DNA from: Saccharum officinarum | Lineage: Eukaryota > Streptophyta > Magnoliopsida > Poales > Poaceae | Assembly (NCBI GenBank): GCA_020631735.1 | Contig: CM036223.1 | Location: 4,998,191 to 5,062,190, forward strand | DNA length: 64,000 nucleotides | Reading direction: 5' to 3' | Part shown: piece after piece, positions 1 to 11,390 of the stretch | How the letters are laid out: each line of letters starts with the position of its first letter | Position numbering within the stretch: position 1 is the first letter of the stretch | The notes under the pieces: model-generated | What the model was told of the DNA's origin: nothing | Seen by the model: the letters and a program-made list of their open reading frames with translations, nothing else | The model's database searches: none | Position numbers and translations under genes: made by a program

Positions 1-1168
1 CGCCGCCGCCAACCTCGTCACCTGCAGCTCCGGCCGGCGGCACCCCTCGACGACAGCGTGCGGCCGCGGTCCCCAGTGCGCACGACAGCGGCCTCCTCGC
101 TCGTATCCCAGCACGTGCGGCGGCGGCGGCCTCCCCGCCCGGCCCCGACGGCAGCGTGTCGGCCGCGGCCCGCAGGCCCCAGCGCGCGGCGCCGGCTGCC
201 GAAAGCACGATCGCTGACCACCCCCGTGCACGAACGGCCCAGATAAGCCGTGTGGCCACACAGGGATACGATGAATCCACTCTCGTCCGGGTCCACTTGC
301 GGGCCGGGGAGGGAGCCATCGCACGGCGGGAAAGCATGCGAGCGGGGGCGAGAGATCGCAGCTGTGAACGATTCTCTTGTAAATTTTTTAGTAGTAGAGA
401 TTGTTCATGAATCGAGAACATCGGTCATTTTCCATCCATTGCTTTCGCTTTCCAACAGGGCCTGCTATGCCGAGCCGGGCTGCCCCATGCGCCTGCTGGG
501 CCGAATTTGCCTCTGTTTCCTGAAGAAAATAGTTATCTTTGTTATTTTCGTTTTTAGCAATAGTACAATTAATTAGCCTCTATTTAAGAACTACACATAA
601 ACTTCTAGCCATTAATGTAATAGGGGAGCTAAACTTCGTTTTGCTCTTAAGCTAGTCGGATTTGGCCAGAGCCGATGGAGCTGTTATCGGCCTCTACGGT
701 GATCGGCAAGACGCATTATAGTGAAGGCATACCAGGGTAACTAGTAGCAAGACTAGTGCACTAGTGATTTGTACGCGCCCATGCGCGCGAGCAGTTACCG
801 TGGGTTACTCCGCGCGCGAGGAATGGTTGAGAATAACTTTGTAAAATAGGCGATACCCGATAAGAGTCAGAACATATATAAGACACTGTAGACCTACGCA
901 CTATCCAAACACCACATCAATGAACTCCAGGGTGCGATCATAGGGATCCAGAGCACACACAATCATAGTCATGATAATTATACACAAAAGAGTCTTGGGG
1001 TAGATTGCCAAGAAGGCATGGGCATATAGCGCATTGATCATCGGGGACATAACAGGACCCTCTACCATCGACTTTAGCATCTCAAAATTAATAACGACGA
1101 TGCGGACACATAATTCGATAGACACCAACCAAGTTGCACAGTATACTTTAGGAGAGGATCATAGTATG
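1..1168. other. GC-rich edge and low-content intergenic DNA
   Basis: The first 370 bases are very GC-rich and open in several frames on both strands, which is typical of grass first exons and promoter islands. No frame shows a recognisable domain. It could be the edge of a gene outside the window or of a transposon cargo. From about 400 the sequence turns AT-rich, and I see no gene down to the tandem duplication at 1169. Confidence 0.4.
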
Positions 1169-1476
1169 CACATACATCCTACAGAGTATTAATCCTAGGC
1201 CCATGGTTGGACGGCAACCAGATGTAGTTGTTTGGATGATACACCACACGCAAAATCAGTCTTAGCAACAACCAGACACATCTGTTTGGACGGCACAGCA
1301 CAGTTCAGTCAAAATCACCGAACACATACATCCTACAGAGTATTAATCCTAGGCCCATGGTTGGACGGCAACCAGATGTAGTTGTTTGGATGATACACCA
1401 CACGCAAAATCAGTCTTAGCAACAACCAGACACATCTGTTTGGACGGCACAGCACAGTTCGGTCAAAATCACCGAA
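1169..1476. repeat. 154-bp tandem duplication, two near-identical copies
   Basis: Copy 1 is 1169-1322 and copy 2 is 1323-1476, head to tail. I see a single difference between them (TTCAGTC in copy 1, TTCGGTC in copy 2). The near identity indicates a recent duplication by slippage or unequal exchange. No coding potential is evident; the short antisense ORF at 1333-1533 runs across copy 2 only and looks incidental. Confidence 0.92.
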
Positions 1477-2206
1477 GTAACAGCTACATTTTCTAAGTAA
1501 AGCAGCAGTCATTGCTGAACCTGAGTGACACATGGAGCACGACTCTAGGAAGGCACAACAACCAGAATCTTAGACTTCTCCTAGTGAGGTGGGCTTTCTC
1601 CTAGTGTTTTAGTATTCAATTTTTAGTATAAACTTTCCCTACTAAATGTCTCCTAGTGAGGATTCTCATGTGCATGACTAGTAATAGTGTTTTATTACTA
1701 TACTACTTAAAAATACTAGAAGAATCCCACCATTTTGGTATTGAGGAGGAACCTGTTTATACCATCAGAACAGCGTGTGTGTAAGGCAGCATGATAAAGG
1801 TACACGATATCTTATATAAGAGAATTTGCTGAAATGATGTGGATAGGAAGATTTACCAGGACCTGTCCAGATGCAATAGAGGACTCGAGAAGCTCTTTTC
1901 TAACTGTAACAGTAGCAACAGCTGGTCAGCTAATTTAGCAGGAAAAAAGCGCACACAAATGCTTAAAGTACGAAGGGAATAATATTATAGCCTTGTCATG
2001 GGCCAGTAATTAGGAGAGACACCCATCGAAACCAGAATGAGAGCGATAATGAAGATAGTCTAGAAGCAAAAGTGCACACACTAATATGAGGATCGTGATC
2101 AATGTACCCAAAAGAAAATTGGAGAGAAAATACAGGGACACAACATAGCTACCAGCACATCATAGGACACCAAAGCCTAAGTGTAATGGAAAGTGCATAG
2201 AAATAA
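1477..2206. other. AT-rich DNA, nothing recognised
   Basis: No ORF, terminal repeat or RNA gene is recognised. The sequence reads like intron or decayed intergenic DNA upstream of the antisense fragment at 2207. Confidence 0.4.
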
Positions 2207-2680
2207 CTACTGTGATATGGGATAGAAAAGAGAACGAACCTGTTCACCAAGGGCACTACAGACGATTTTGCATACCTTGTCTCCAATCTGATAGAATTGT
2301 ACATTTCCTGGTAGGCCAGGTGCACATGGTATTAGCCCGTTATCTACACATGCGCGTCTGGATAAAGGATAAACTGGTCTCTTACATACCTCAGCATGTT
2401 TGAAAACTGCAAACGCCTGATCAACAACCTTCCAATGTGCCTGCATGCATGTAAGCAGCTCAGTAACTGAACCAAGTAGGCCCTCTGTATTTTCACCAGG
2501 GGCCTGCAATGTAAGCATTTTGCGTGCATCCCCGATCCTTCCAGGTGCATTCTGCACCATCCCTACGGCTTTGTCAACACAAGTGCGCAGCTCAGCCATC
2601 TGCTCATTGTATTTATTGAGCTCAGATACCAGCTTAGCAAGAATGGGGTAGTTTTGATCAACCACACTATAACCAAGCAC
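2207..2680 (-). pseudogene. Unrecognised antisense coding fragment
   Basis: A 157-codon frame with natural-looking composition: regular Leu/Lys/Glu spacing suggestive of helix or coiled coil in the first 90 residues (segments such as LAKLVSELNKYNEQMAEL), then a Cys-containing tail around CAPGLPGNVQFYQIGDKV. I do not recognise the family. On the - strand the helical part is followed by GAG and then GTATGT, a good plant splice donor (about 2390), and is preceded by TTATAG, a possible acceptor (about 2661), so the piece may be one or two exons rather than a continuous ORF. Just upstream on the same strand (about 2684-2869) another frame is open for about 60 codons without a Met and ends at a stop. 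Its position in a transposon-rich stretch suggests a captured or decayed gene fragment. Confidence 0.4.
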
Positions 2681-2869
2681 ACGCTATGCTGATCTGACGT
2701 ATCGGCAGATGGCAATTGCCTCCGCCTCGAACAGGTTCTTGGTAGCGATATACTCGCGGGAGGTATCGCCTCCTCTGATACATGTTCGGAAGCCTCCATC
2801 TGCTGTCGGCCTAGTGACAATAGACGCCGCTGTTCTATAGAATTTTCGAACAACCACACTGAGGATAGC

Positions 2870-3142
2870 CCGAAGATGGACAGTAGGATACCCTAGTCCA
2901 TCCGCCTGGTTTTGAAATGATAGGCAACAAAAGTTAACTACTCAGGCCCCTTTTTTTATGCTGAGAGAAACACGTGGCGCTATGAACGGTACAATGCACA
3001 TCTCTTTACAATGAATCCTGTCTCCAAAAGAGAGCCGGAGAGAGTGGTCACGTCGTCCGTTTTTTTGCGTCCATCCGATCGGGCGCGCAGACGGCCCGGA
3101 CGAGCTATGGTTATTTTGGAAAAAAGCTCTTCTGTTTTTCGG
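2870..3142. other. Spacer, nothing recognised
   Basis: Short ORFs overlap on both strands here without recognisable content. The stretch leads into the degenerate repeats that begin at 3143. Confidence 0.35.
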
Positions 3143-3360
3143 AAATCAACCCGCGCTCCACAGGCCCTCTCAGTATATTTTTCAAAAACCACCTCAGATT
3201 ATTGTGAAATCAACCCGCAGTCCAGATCGGATGGGCTCCGGGTTTTTTGAAAAAAAAACTTCTCTTTATCGAAAATCAACCCGCACTCTAGAGACACTCT
3301 CAGTATTTTTTTTGCAAAAACCTCCTCAGATTTTCCTCAAATCAACCCGCAGTCCACCTT
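3143..3360. repeat. Degenerate tandem repeat of about 65 bp, four units
   Basis: The motif AAATCAACCCGC recurs at 3143, 3207, 3273 and 3339, so the spacing is 64, 66 and 66 bp. Each unit also carries a T-rich run and a CTCAG segment. An inverted match to the motif (TGCGGGTTGATTCTGAAAA) occurs near 14378-14396, so the unit is dispersed as well as tandem. It is probably a decayed transposon segment. Confidence 0.7.
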
Positions 3361-3393
3361 TGATTATATATACATCTTTTTCCAAATAAATTA

Positions 3394-3682
3394 GCTGAAA
3401 CTTTAAAATTGCATAATAAATCATGGAAAAATCGTAAATTAGGAAAACAAGTTGATCTGCAAACCTCACGAATAGATCTATGCAGTGCATCCATAATATG
3501 GCATGTTTTAGTAAGAATTTTTTCCTACAAATTTTTACCAATGCCTTTTAGGGGTAAAATCATATCGACTGAAACTTTAAAAATACGTAGTAAATTACAG
3601 AAAAATCATAAAATAGAAAAAAACAAGTTAACCTGAAGTCCACACGAGTAGATCTATGCAGCCCATCCATTATATGATATGT
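3394..3682. repeat. Two copies of a 174-bp repeat, second copy split by the CACTA insertion
   Basis: CTGAAACTTTAAAA occurs at 3395 and 3569, followed in both copies by similar text (poly-A blocks, AACAAGTT, TAGATCTATGCAG, CATCCAT-ATATG). The second copy stops at TATGATATGT (3682) and resumes after the transposon at 7094 with CTTAGTACGAATTTATTC and ATCATATCGAC, matching what follows in copy 1. Related text appears near 61395-61560 inside a chromovirus LTR, so this is probably an old LTR fragment. Confidence 0.7.
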
Positions 3683-3824
3683 CACTACAAGAAAACTTCT
3701 CATCTGTGACGAATTTTTTATGACGGTTTCAGAGAATATCACCGAGTATTCATTGTCCCTGGACCCTGGCAATACCTATCCAGCAGCAGTGGACATCCGG
3801 CCCAGAGCCCAATTCCTGTTCTCA

Positions 3825-3832
3825 TATATAAA
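3825..3832 (+). promoter_or_regulatory. TATA box of transposon-borne gene fragment
   Basis: TATATAAA lies about 20 bp before AAAACCCTAGC, a common plant transcript-leader start, and about 300 bp before the candidate ATG at 4123. It is inside the CACTA element, so the cargo may bring its own promoter. Confidence 0.45.
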
Positions 3833-4122
3833 TTAGCCCCAAAACCCTAGCAACCCCGCTCCCCCCGGCTGCCTCCGTCTATCCCTCCTCACCACCAGCC
3901 GCCACCCCCCACTCGAACACCTCTAGTCCTAGCTGCCTCTCATCTCAGTCTCACCCACGGCCACCCACATCCCACCCGTCCGAGGACGCCGGCGGCGCCT
4001 CCCCACCCCAGCCGTCACCCTCTACCCCACCCCTGCTGTCACCCTCACCAAACCCTCGGCGCGGAGGAGGCACGCAGCGCGGGGAGGCCGAGGATGACGC
4101 TTGGCGCGAGGAGGCTAACGTC

Positions 4123-4327
4123 ATGCCCATGTCTTCGTCAGGCCCGTCGCCGGTGATGAGCACGCACCAGCACCAGGTACACCCGCCCCTTCTCTTCCCT
4201 TCCTGCTGTGCAAAACTCAGCACCCAATCCCTAACTTTAGCTATTTGGCTATTTGCATCCAGATCTGCTGGACTCTCACAGGCGTGGGGTGCAAGGAAGG
4301 TGCCAGCAAGGACGCGACCACCCCCAG
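4123..4327 (+). pseudogene. Captured gene fragment, two exon-like pieces
   Basis: An ATG at 4123 opens 18 codons ending in CACCAG followed by GTACAC (exon 4123-4176). An 86-bp GC-poorer stretch follows, ending GCATCCAG. The second piece, 4263-4327, keeps the frame (reads ICWTLTGVGCKEGASKDATT) and is followed by GTAATATCG. The GT-AG borders, intron size and kept phase point to genuine host exons carried by the transposon. I do not recognise the protein. No later exon was found before 7093, so it is a 5' gene fragment. The overlapping antisense frame at 3951-4556 is Pro/Ser low-complexity and looks like a shadow. Confidence 0.45.
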
Positions 4328-4330
4328 GTA

Positions 4331-6640
4331 ATATCGTAAGAATCCATCCCCTGCTGCTACGAGATTTGAGTCTTTTTGGGTAGCAATAAGGATTTAGGTC
4401 TGCAATGGTGACAGGGAGTGGAGTTCTGGGCGGAGTAGGGAGAAGAGAGGGGGCGACACTTTCTGTTGGTGGAGGAAGAGAACGAGCAGGTGCTACAGAT
4501 TTAGGCGCAGGGGCACTTGTCTGAGTGGGGGTTGGAGCAGCGTGCTGGAATGGCATCTGCTTCTAATGGAGGAGCAGAGCGAACCCCTGTGGGAGGAAAA
4601 TGAAGGCATGGTGAGGAATGGTGCCATGCTGAAGAGGTGTTGCTGCTTCTAGCCAGTGAGTGGGGATTAGTCATTCAAATAGATAGGTAGTTATTGAGAT
4701 TGCTGAAATCAGTGACTAAATCTGCATGATTTGAGTGAAGAGAATCTATTTCTTTTAATTTAGTAGCACATTAATTTCTAAATGCTGATATTTGTGAGTT
4801 TTTTTTATATAAAACTAAGCATATAGATGGTTGGATTTAGGAACTTGGTATAGGATTCAATTTTCGTGTGTATGTGGTTCTATTCATGAAAATCTTGGAA
4901 TATTTGAACCGATCTAAATATTAAATGCTACATAGGAATATTCACAGTTGCAAGCTGGCATATACTGAGAAAGTAAAATGCAGTAGGATGATACAGCATG
5001 GGGTGCCAATTGGGCAATTTTAGTTACCATACAAAGAATGGATTGAAGTGATTTAGGTACAGGACAGTATATTATAGGTTTGGATGGAGCTTCACATGCT
5101 TGCCCATGGTTGGTACTGACCTTAGCAGCTTGAACAGCAACAACAAACAATTATTTAGTTGGGAATGCCAAATACTAGCGCATTCTGAACCATCAATCAG
5201 ATAGACACAATTTTCAATTGAGAATGCAAAATATATTATTAACCTTGATTGCTATGTACTTGTCCACAGGTTTTACATGCTTGACTGCCATTTGTTATGC
5301 AATGATAATAACACATCTTGTGGGTTTATTTATCATAACAGTTCCTTACTGATTTTTTAATAAATGTACAGAGGTGTCGTTAACTGAATATGAACATGCG
5401 GTCTCGAGAGATAATGAGGAACAATCAAGTGCGTGCATCAGTTGGGATTGGCCGATTAAAAGGTGAGGCATCTGAACAAGAGATAGCGAGCAAGGCACAT
5501 CCACTGTCATGCATAATATTTAATTTACGCATACATTGAAACAAGTATCTAAAACATTATGTGCTGAACTGTAGTGCCCAGCTGATCTAATAGTGATGTC
5601 ACTGCCACATTGTGCCACTAGTGATATAAATTTTGCAAACTAGCAGTGCTGAACTACAGTGCACGTAGTGCTGAACTGATATAATTTTTGCAAGCTAGCA
5701 GTGCTAAACTGCAGTGCATGTAGTGTTGAACTTTCTTCAATTCTTGCAAATGCTCTAGGCACACTTGCAAATGCACAATAAACACCACATGATGACCATA
5801 ACGCTGCGATTTGTAAATTAATATTTGTTTACTTATTTCTTTAGTGTCTAAATTTTAGTGCTATACTCCTGTGTTCTAGTTCACTTTCCTGTATCACTTT
5901 GCTTGCAGCATGGTCACTCCTATGCATTCTAGTTGCATAGTTAGCTGCAGCTGTTGCTACTTTTTCAGATGAACAGTAGATGCAGGTGTGCTTGATGCAG
6001 TAGCAGCACACCTACAGCTACTGTTTGGGATACTGCTGCAGCAAATTAGAACCTGGCACTATTATTATGGATAAAATAGTGGTAGGGCGCAGCAAGTGCA
6101 CCATATTTTCTAGTTAACTGAATGGCGGATTTGTGCAGATTACATTTCATTGGACTCTAACAAAAAGGGGCTACTTGACTCTGATACTGTTTTGTTTATG
6201 GTGGAATTCATATACCTGTATTGTATCTGTCAGATTTAAAATTGTTGTGTGAAAGTTTTGTTTTAGGAAATAGTACGAAGGTTACATCCTTATGATCTAG
6301 TCATTCGTGCATGTAGTATCTTCATTGTGCTTGTTACCCAGCTGTTTGCTGTAGTTTAATTGGATTGTCCCTTACTATTTTGTTGTAACTCGTGGACAGA
6401 TTCCAAACCAATTGGAAATAATAGCTACAAGGTTGGAGTAACTGTTGCTTGGATGGAGGGGACATAACAGCTAGATAGATGGGACAAATGTATCGATGTT
6501 GGTTGTATGAATTTAGTATATCATCATTGTGTAGACCGGCATACAGCTTTGTATATATAAATTCATTTGACCAAACGGTGTGGAAATATGTATTTGATTT
6601 ATTTGGGAATGCCAAAAGAAAATGTTAGCATCTCGGGTTC
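4331..6640. other. AT-rich interior of the CACTA element
   Basis: I see no gene. There are repeated short words such as AGTGCTGAACT (around 5640-5730) and T-rich blocks. Small ORFs on both strands lack family features. Confidence 0.5.
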
Positions 6641-7093
6641 GGCCAGGAGGGCCAATGGGCCCCATTCAATCCCGGTTAGCAAACCCAGGACGAAAGGGTG
6701 GGCCTTTAGTCCCGGATTGACAATCCTAGTTGGGAAACCGGAACTAGAGCATATTGGCCATTTAATAAATGGGCCACTTTTGAATGGTGATGTAAGCATC
6801 CACATCATCATCCACATGTCATCTTTCACATCATCATCGTCCATGTAAGCATCTATGATAACGTGGCAATTCATTTGTGACAATTATTTTTGTCACAAGA
6901 AATGGGCTTGGGTTGGGCTATATAGGCCTTAGGCTCTAGGGTGACGCCGTTTATCTGTGATGGTTTTCGAAAAATTGTCACGGAGGTTAATCCATGACGA
7001 TATCTAAAATCATCACGGATGCTGCGTTGTCACGGTTTTTTGATGACCCGTGACGAAAATTTTTCATCGTAGATTAAGAGGATTCTTGCAGTG

Positions 7094-7716
7094 TGTCTTA
7101 GTACGAATTTATTCATAAAATTTTTTACCTATGCTTTTAAGTGTTAAAAATCATATCGACAGTTATTACAGTAATGCGTCATTTTAATTACTAAAACTAC
7201 TTTCATAAAGAAAGTACCAAGACAACCTAACATCATATTTTGCTAAAAAAACATTGCTCTCCTACATCTTTTCGTACTAGCTCTACACCACTACTTCATT
7301 AAATAAAATACCATCAAGGCTATATATTACCAAATTTCATAATTCGAGGTCAAATTCTCCTCATTTCACAATTACAAAAAAGTGTTCAACACAAAAAAAA
7401 AAATTTGTTCACAATTTCAAAATCTACAATTCTATTATAGAGAAAAATTCTAAATTCAAAGCGCTTTTACAATTCACCCGCATAAATGTTTACATAGGAT
7501 CCATTGTACCTACGGTTCGGACACCGGAAACGTCTTTATGCCAAAAAGTTTTGAATACAAAAAAATTGCTCAAAAATTCAAAACCTAAAGTTTTGCTATA
7601 CAACAAAAAAACACTCCACCTATTATCCTCCGCAATGGCAACGATCAACATCAACTCCACTGATCTGTGTAATTATATTGTACTATTGCTATTTACTCTC
7701 CACAGAACCTAAGAAT
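7094..7716. other. Continuation of the interrupted repeat, then AT-rich DNA
   Basis: The first 70 bases complete the 174-bp repeat split by the CACTA element. The rest is A/T-rich with poly-A runs and shows no gene. Confidence 0.5.
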
Positions 7717-8144
7717 TATCGATGCGGGACCCACGGGGTACTCCGCAAGGAAGGGAAAAGATCTAGTTTGACTAGGATTCCTCCTATGTAATTCTAATAG
7801 TATTGCTACCATGTAATCCTACTAGGACTTCTTTATTGTAACCGACTAGGACTCTTGCCTCCTGGATTATATAAAGGAGGGCAGAGCTCCCTAGATCAAG
7901 ACATGAGACAATAGGAATAGACCTCACGGTCTAAACCCTGTAAGAGAGACAATACAACACAATCAATCCAACGCAAAGGCTAACGCCGACCGGACGTAAA
8001 AGCTATTACTCGATTACGATCGAGGGTCCGAAACAGTATAAATCGACTGTCTCTGCGTTCACCGTCGAGCTATAGCATACGTCGAAGCCCGAACAACTGT
8101 CCCGGGAACCCCCGTGACAGGCTATCGGTGGTCAAACATCGACA
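7717..8144 (+). repeat. Solo LTR of a Ty3/gypsy element (same family as 31702-32153)
   Basis: The 428-bp unit starts TATCGATG (expected TGTCGATG) and ends CATCGACA, giving short inverted ends. Flanks are AGAAT (7712-7716) and ATAAT (8145-8149), a 5-bp target duplication with one change. A TATA box, TATATAAA, lies at 7868-7875. The 3' half contains the block with CGATTACGATCGAGGG, ATAAATCGACTGTCTCTGCG and CGTGACAGGCTATCGGTGG, which is also found in reverse orientation at 31720-31860. With no internal region attached, it is the product of LTR-LTR recombination. Confidence 0.88.
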
Positions 8145-9057
8145 ATAATACTAATTGCAATATAATTATTTGCTTCATGATGCAAGCACCACATGGTACC
8201 GCGCGGCAAGGCCGCGCTGCTTTCTAGTGTACTAGAACATTAGGTGCCCGAATCCTGACTATTTCGACAATTTATTAGTACTAAAATATTTAGCAGAATT
8301 TATAACAATAATTTTCTTGTTTCAGAAAAGATTTTTGCACAATAAAAAATACATCAAAGCACAAACGTCATAAGACATCTTTGAAGAAATGCATCAGACA
8401 TCACTTTAAAGGGCCATTGTACAAGTCTCATGTTTGTTTTGGGGTGACATTTGGGGAAAAAAACATATATAAAAGAAGTTACTGAACTTGGTCCAATATA
8501 GAAAAAGACTCGTCGAATCTGTGATTGAAGTGCACTTAACATCTTATGTTCCTAAACCTCTCAAGGACAGCTGGGCTGGAGATGTTGGTGGCGATGACGA
8601 TAGTGGGACCGATGAGCAGGGATCCACATTTACCATGAACTGCATCTTTTGCGCACCTGTTGAAAGAGTTGCACCAAATCAGTAGCAATCTTAATCTACT
8701 ATGAAGGAAAGCATCTGCAGCAAGCACATGAGTCTTGGATAGGATCACAAATTCACAAATCAAGAGCAGGACTGGCGAAGAAAAAATTAATTTTGTAGCC
8801 AACCGTGAAAAGAAACATCTTATAGCAGTCTAATAAATGAGCATGTCTGCAAGCTAGTCCAAAATCAACACGCCTCCTACACCCTGAACACAACCCCAAG
8901 ATCGACTCCATTGGACAGAAATGTGAGCCCATGGTCCCATTCAGTCAGGCGGTACAGTATAGTAAGCGTGTTCAATTAATTTACATGTAAACCCGTGATG
9001 TAAAATTTATTTAAAGATGAAAAAGAAAACTCAAGAACCTTGTCATTTTACGTGTAA
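8145..9057. other. Intergenic DNA, nothing recognised
   Basis: No gene or terminal repeat is seen. Short frames at 8488-8685 and 8536-8802 overlap on opposite strands and show no family features. Confidence 0.4.
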
Positions 9058-9087
9058 CTAGCAGGAGAGCCCGCGCAAAGCGCGGGC
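9058..9087 (-). mobile_element. Helitron 3' terminus, reading leftward
   Basis: On the - strand the sequence is a hairpin (GCCCGCGC, loop, GCGCGGGC; 9069-9087), then a short spacer and CTAG (9058-9061), with T next outside. This matches the Helitron 3' end: palindrome, about 7-12 nt, CTRR, inserted between A and T. The 5' partner on the right was not identified. Confidence 0.72.
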
Positions 9088-9139
9088 AGTAATCTGACCT
9101 TTTTTTCTTTTTCTTTTTGTCTGTTTTGTCCATATTTGT

Positions 9140-9330
9140 TAACGGGTTGGTACTGTTTTTTAGCGAGTTTGATACTGTTTAGTAACAGGGGTATACTGTT
9201 TGCTTAACGGTGTTACTGTTTCACAACGGGTTTACTGTTTCTTAGCGTGTTTACTGTTTCTTAACGGTTTGTATTGTTCATATGATTCGGTACTGTAGTA
9301 ATGTGTTTACTGTTCAAAGGCACTGTTGTG
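9140..9330. repeat. Degenerate short tandem repeats (TACTGTTT/AACGG units)
   Basis: Words of the form TTAACGG-TTTACTGTTTC recur every 20-28 bp about eight times with variation. The array lies just inside the leftward Helitron end and may be its subterminal repeat region. Confidence 0.65.
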
Positions 9331-9473
9331 GGGAATGTGTCTGTGACGGACCCGGCTGGCAGCCTCGACTTTTATAGGTATGGTTAGATTCCATCAGGGG
9401 CTTCCAAATTATCTGTGCCGCTTGTCATGACTCTTATCCACATGAACTATTTTTCACCATTTAGATCTAATAA

Positions 9474-10100
9474 ATGGCGGGGCCTTCCCAGATGGGGAGC
9501 CCCGCCACGTCACCCCGAAATCTCTCAACCATCCGATCTTGGATCCAACAGCTCAGATCGGTTCGAACCGATTCTCCACCCTTCCACTCTCTCTCTCTTC
9601 GCTCGATCTCTCCCTCCCGATGCGGACGAGGCGACGGCGCGGCGACCCTCGGCCGCGGGGGCCCAGCGCGGGCACTCCCTGGCGCCCCCCCTCCCCCAGC
9701 GTCGCGACACCTGGCCGCGGCAGCCCCGGCGCGGTGGCCCTCGGCGGCGGACGCGGACGAGGCGACGACGGCTGGCGTGAGCGGGCCGTGGCCGGTGCGG
9801 CCGCCCTCCTCCTCCTCCTCCCACGCTCCCAGCGCCGCCACCGCTCGGCCGCTACGCCACGCCATCCTCCCCGTCGCCTGCGTGCTCCCGATCTGCACAG
9901 CCATGCAGACTCCGCCATGGATGCCCGCCTCCCGCGCTGCCCCGCCTCAAAGGAACGCCACACCGGCGCGGGCGACCCCGGCGTGGTGCGATGACGCGGC
10001 CACCCCTGCCGTGCCAGCCTGGGCGCGCACCCTACCCCAGCCAACAATAACCTCCGACGGCAGATCCTGTGCACGATGCCACGTCCGATGGAATAGCTGA
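9474..10100 (+). other. GC-rich first-exon-like or promoter-like segment
   Basis: A highly GC-rich stretch is open in many overlapping frames on both strands. None has a recognisable domain. It contains CT-rich leader-like text (CTCTCTCTCTTCGCTCGATC near 9590) and ends in AT-rich intron-like DNA. It could be the 5' part of a gene carried between the two Helitron ends; the coding frame cannot be chosen from sequence alone. Confidence 0.35.
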
Positions 10101-10405
10101 GGTAATGGATTTCCTTTTTTTTTCCATCCGAAATTGAAGAAGCGTTACATCATTCGACGATATTTCTTCTCTTACGGTCAACAACTTGCACGGACGAAGG
10201 GGATTTTCTTTCACTAGCACGGGGACCCGCTCTCCGCACAGACGCCACCTCCCCGTGCGGTGCTGCTGTAGAGCCAGCGTCGACTCGGCCAGCCAACTGC
10301 ACGGAGACGGCACCGCACATGCTGATCCAGGTCGGCATCCACATACGCCTGTGTTCTGCTTATCTTGCCTCTATCGCTCATGTTTTCTCTCTTTGATTAT
10401 TGCAG

Positions 10406-10480
10406 TCCATTGACATGCAGAGCTTGAGAGTGCAGAGGATTTATGGGTTCTCAGGAAAAGATCGATTGTTACCGGTACCT
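10406..10480 (+). pseudogene. Exon-like fragment 1 between Helitron ends
   Basis: ATTGCAG precedes and GTGAGT follows a 25-codon open segment that includes IYGFSGKDRLLPVP. Good acceptor and donor, no stop. The product is unknown. Confidence 0.4.
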
Positions 10481-10812
10481 GTGAGTTGGAATTTGTTGAT
10501 GCGATTTGTGCTATGGGTAGTACAATCAAAGGTTGTGAGCTTGGATTTGTTCATTTACATTTCTTCAGATGTTTAGTTAGCCTGACATATCTGATGATGC
10601 ATGTCATACTCAGTTACTGTGCTGCTTTGCAGGCTGCATTCATAGTTGTACGACATGCCCATAATTATTTTCCTTCAAACTTTGTTCTCTCAGCACACAC
10701 CATTACATGACCTGATTATTTTCGGAAATCCGATTCCATAGTGTATTGCCGTTGTTTAGCATGTATATCAACTGAAATCTACACACATTGTTACTGTTCT
10801 GCACCAGCTTAG

Positions 10813-10897
10813 GAACATGACATTGGGGCCTAATAATGCATCTCTGGAACCATACGATGTCTCAGCTCTTAAATTATCATGGGATATTAAAACAAAG
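10813..10897 (+). pseudogene. Exon-like fragment 2 between Helitron ends
   Basis: CAGCTTAG precedes and GTTTG follows 85 bases. One frame reads as natural protein (MTLGPNNASLEPYDVSALKL, then SWDIKTK) without stops. Its phase does not join cleanly to fragment 1, so an exon may be missing or the pieces have drifted. The next acceptor (TTTGTAG) is at 11321-11327, followed by a 63-base piece ending before GTAAGC at 11391; joined at phase 0 this gives a stop after four codons. Confidence 0.42.
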
Positions 10898-11390
10898 GTT
10901 TGTTTCTTCTCGATTCTCAATTTCCCAACGGTATACACAATTGTTAACGAAGGCCTACATGTTTTATCAGCTCACTTTTTTTCCTATCAGCCCCATGCTC
11001 TGCAAAATTGTATTGATTCTGCCATTTTACATTGCCTTAATGGCATGCTCAATGCTCAGTGGCCAGCCAATGCCACTTTCATACTCAACAAGCTGTGCGA
11101 AAGATGGCTTAAACTACTGCCCTATTGGTTGCAGGAAAGGATGCCTCAATTTAAACTGCTGCCAATTTAGTTTCTTCCTTATAAGATGATCTTTTTCCTG
11201 TTTGCGCTCCCTATAGTACCTTCCGTTCAGGAACACTCTGATTACCAGTAAATAGTTCAGTTCACTTTCTTATGTCAATCCTGAAAATTGGTTTTTTCCC
11301 TCTAACCCGAGTTACTTATCTTTGTAGGTCGCAACTGTATGACATTGCCAGTTGTTTCTGTGAATGATCTCCCTACTTCTATACTCAATG

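Larger units (their letters stand above)
3683..7093. mobile_element. Non-autonomous CACTA (En/Spm) DNA transposon
   Basis: The left end begins CACTACAAGAAAACTTCTC and the right end finishes with GGATTCTTGCAGTG, imperfect inverted copies of the canonical CACTA terminus. Both flanks carry the 3-bp duplication TGT (3680-3682 and 7094-7096). Subterminal repeats with a TGTGACGA/GTCACGG core lie at 3705-3745 and 6880-7060. No transposase ORF is visible in 3.4 kb, so it would need a helper. Inside are exon-like cargo (3766-4330), a long AT-rich stretch with no gene (4600-6600), and near 6640-6760 a degenerate inverted-repeat block with the CCCGGTT and TTTAGTCCCGG words typical of grass MITE or CACTA ends. 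Confidence 0.93.

Noticed and set aside
3143..3360. A CRISPR-like array
   Set aside because: Repeats are degenerate, the spacers are themselves similar, and the sequence is plant nuclear DNA.
3951..4556. 201-codon antisense ORF in the CACTA element
   Set aside because: Pro/Ser/Ala low complexity opposite the better-supported two-exon fragment on the + strand.
9467..10100. Five overlapping ORFs of 99-208 codons
   Set aside because: A GC-rich region open in nearly all frames; no frame has recognisable protein features, so only a promoter or first-exon-like note is kept.
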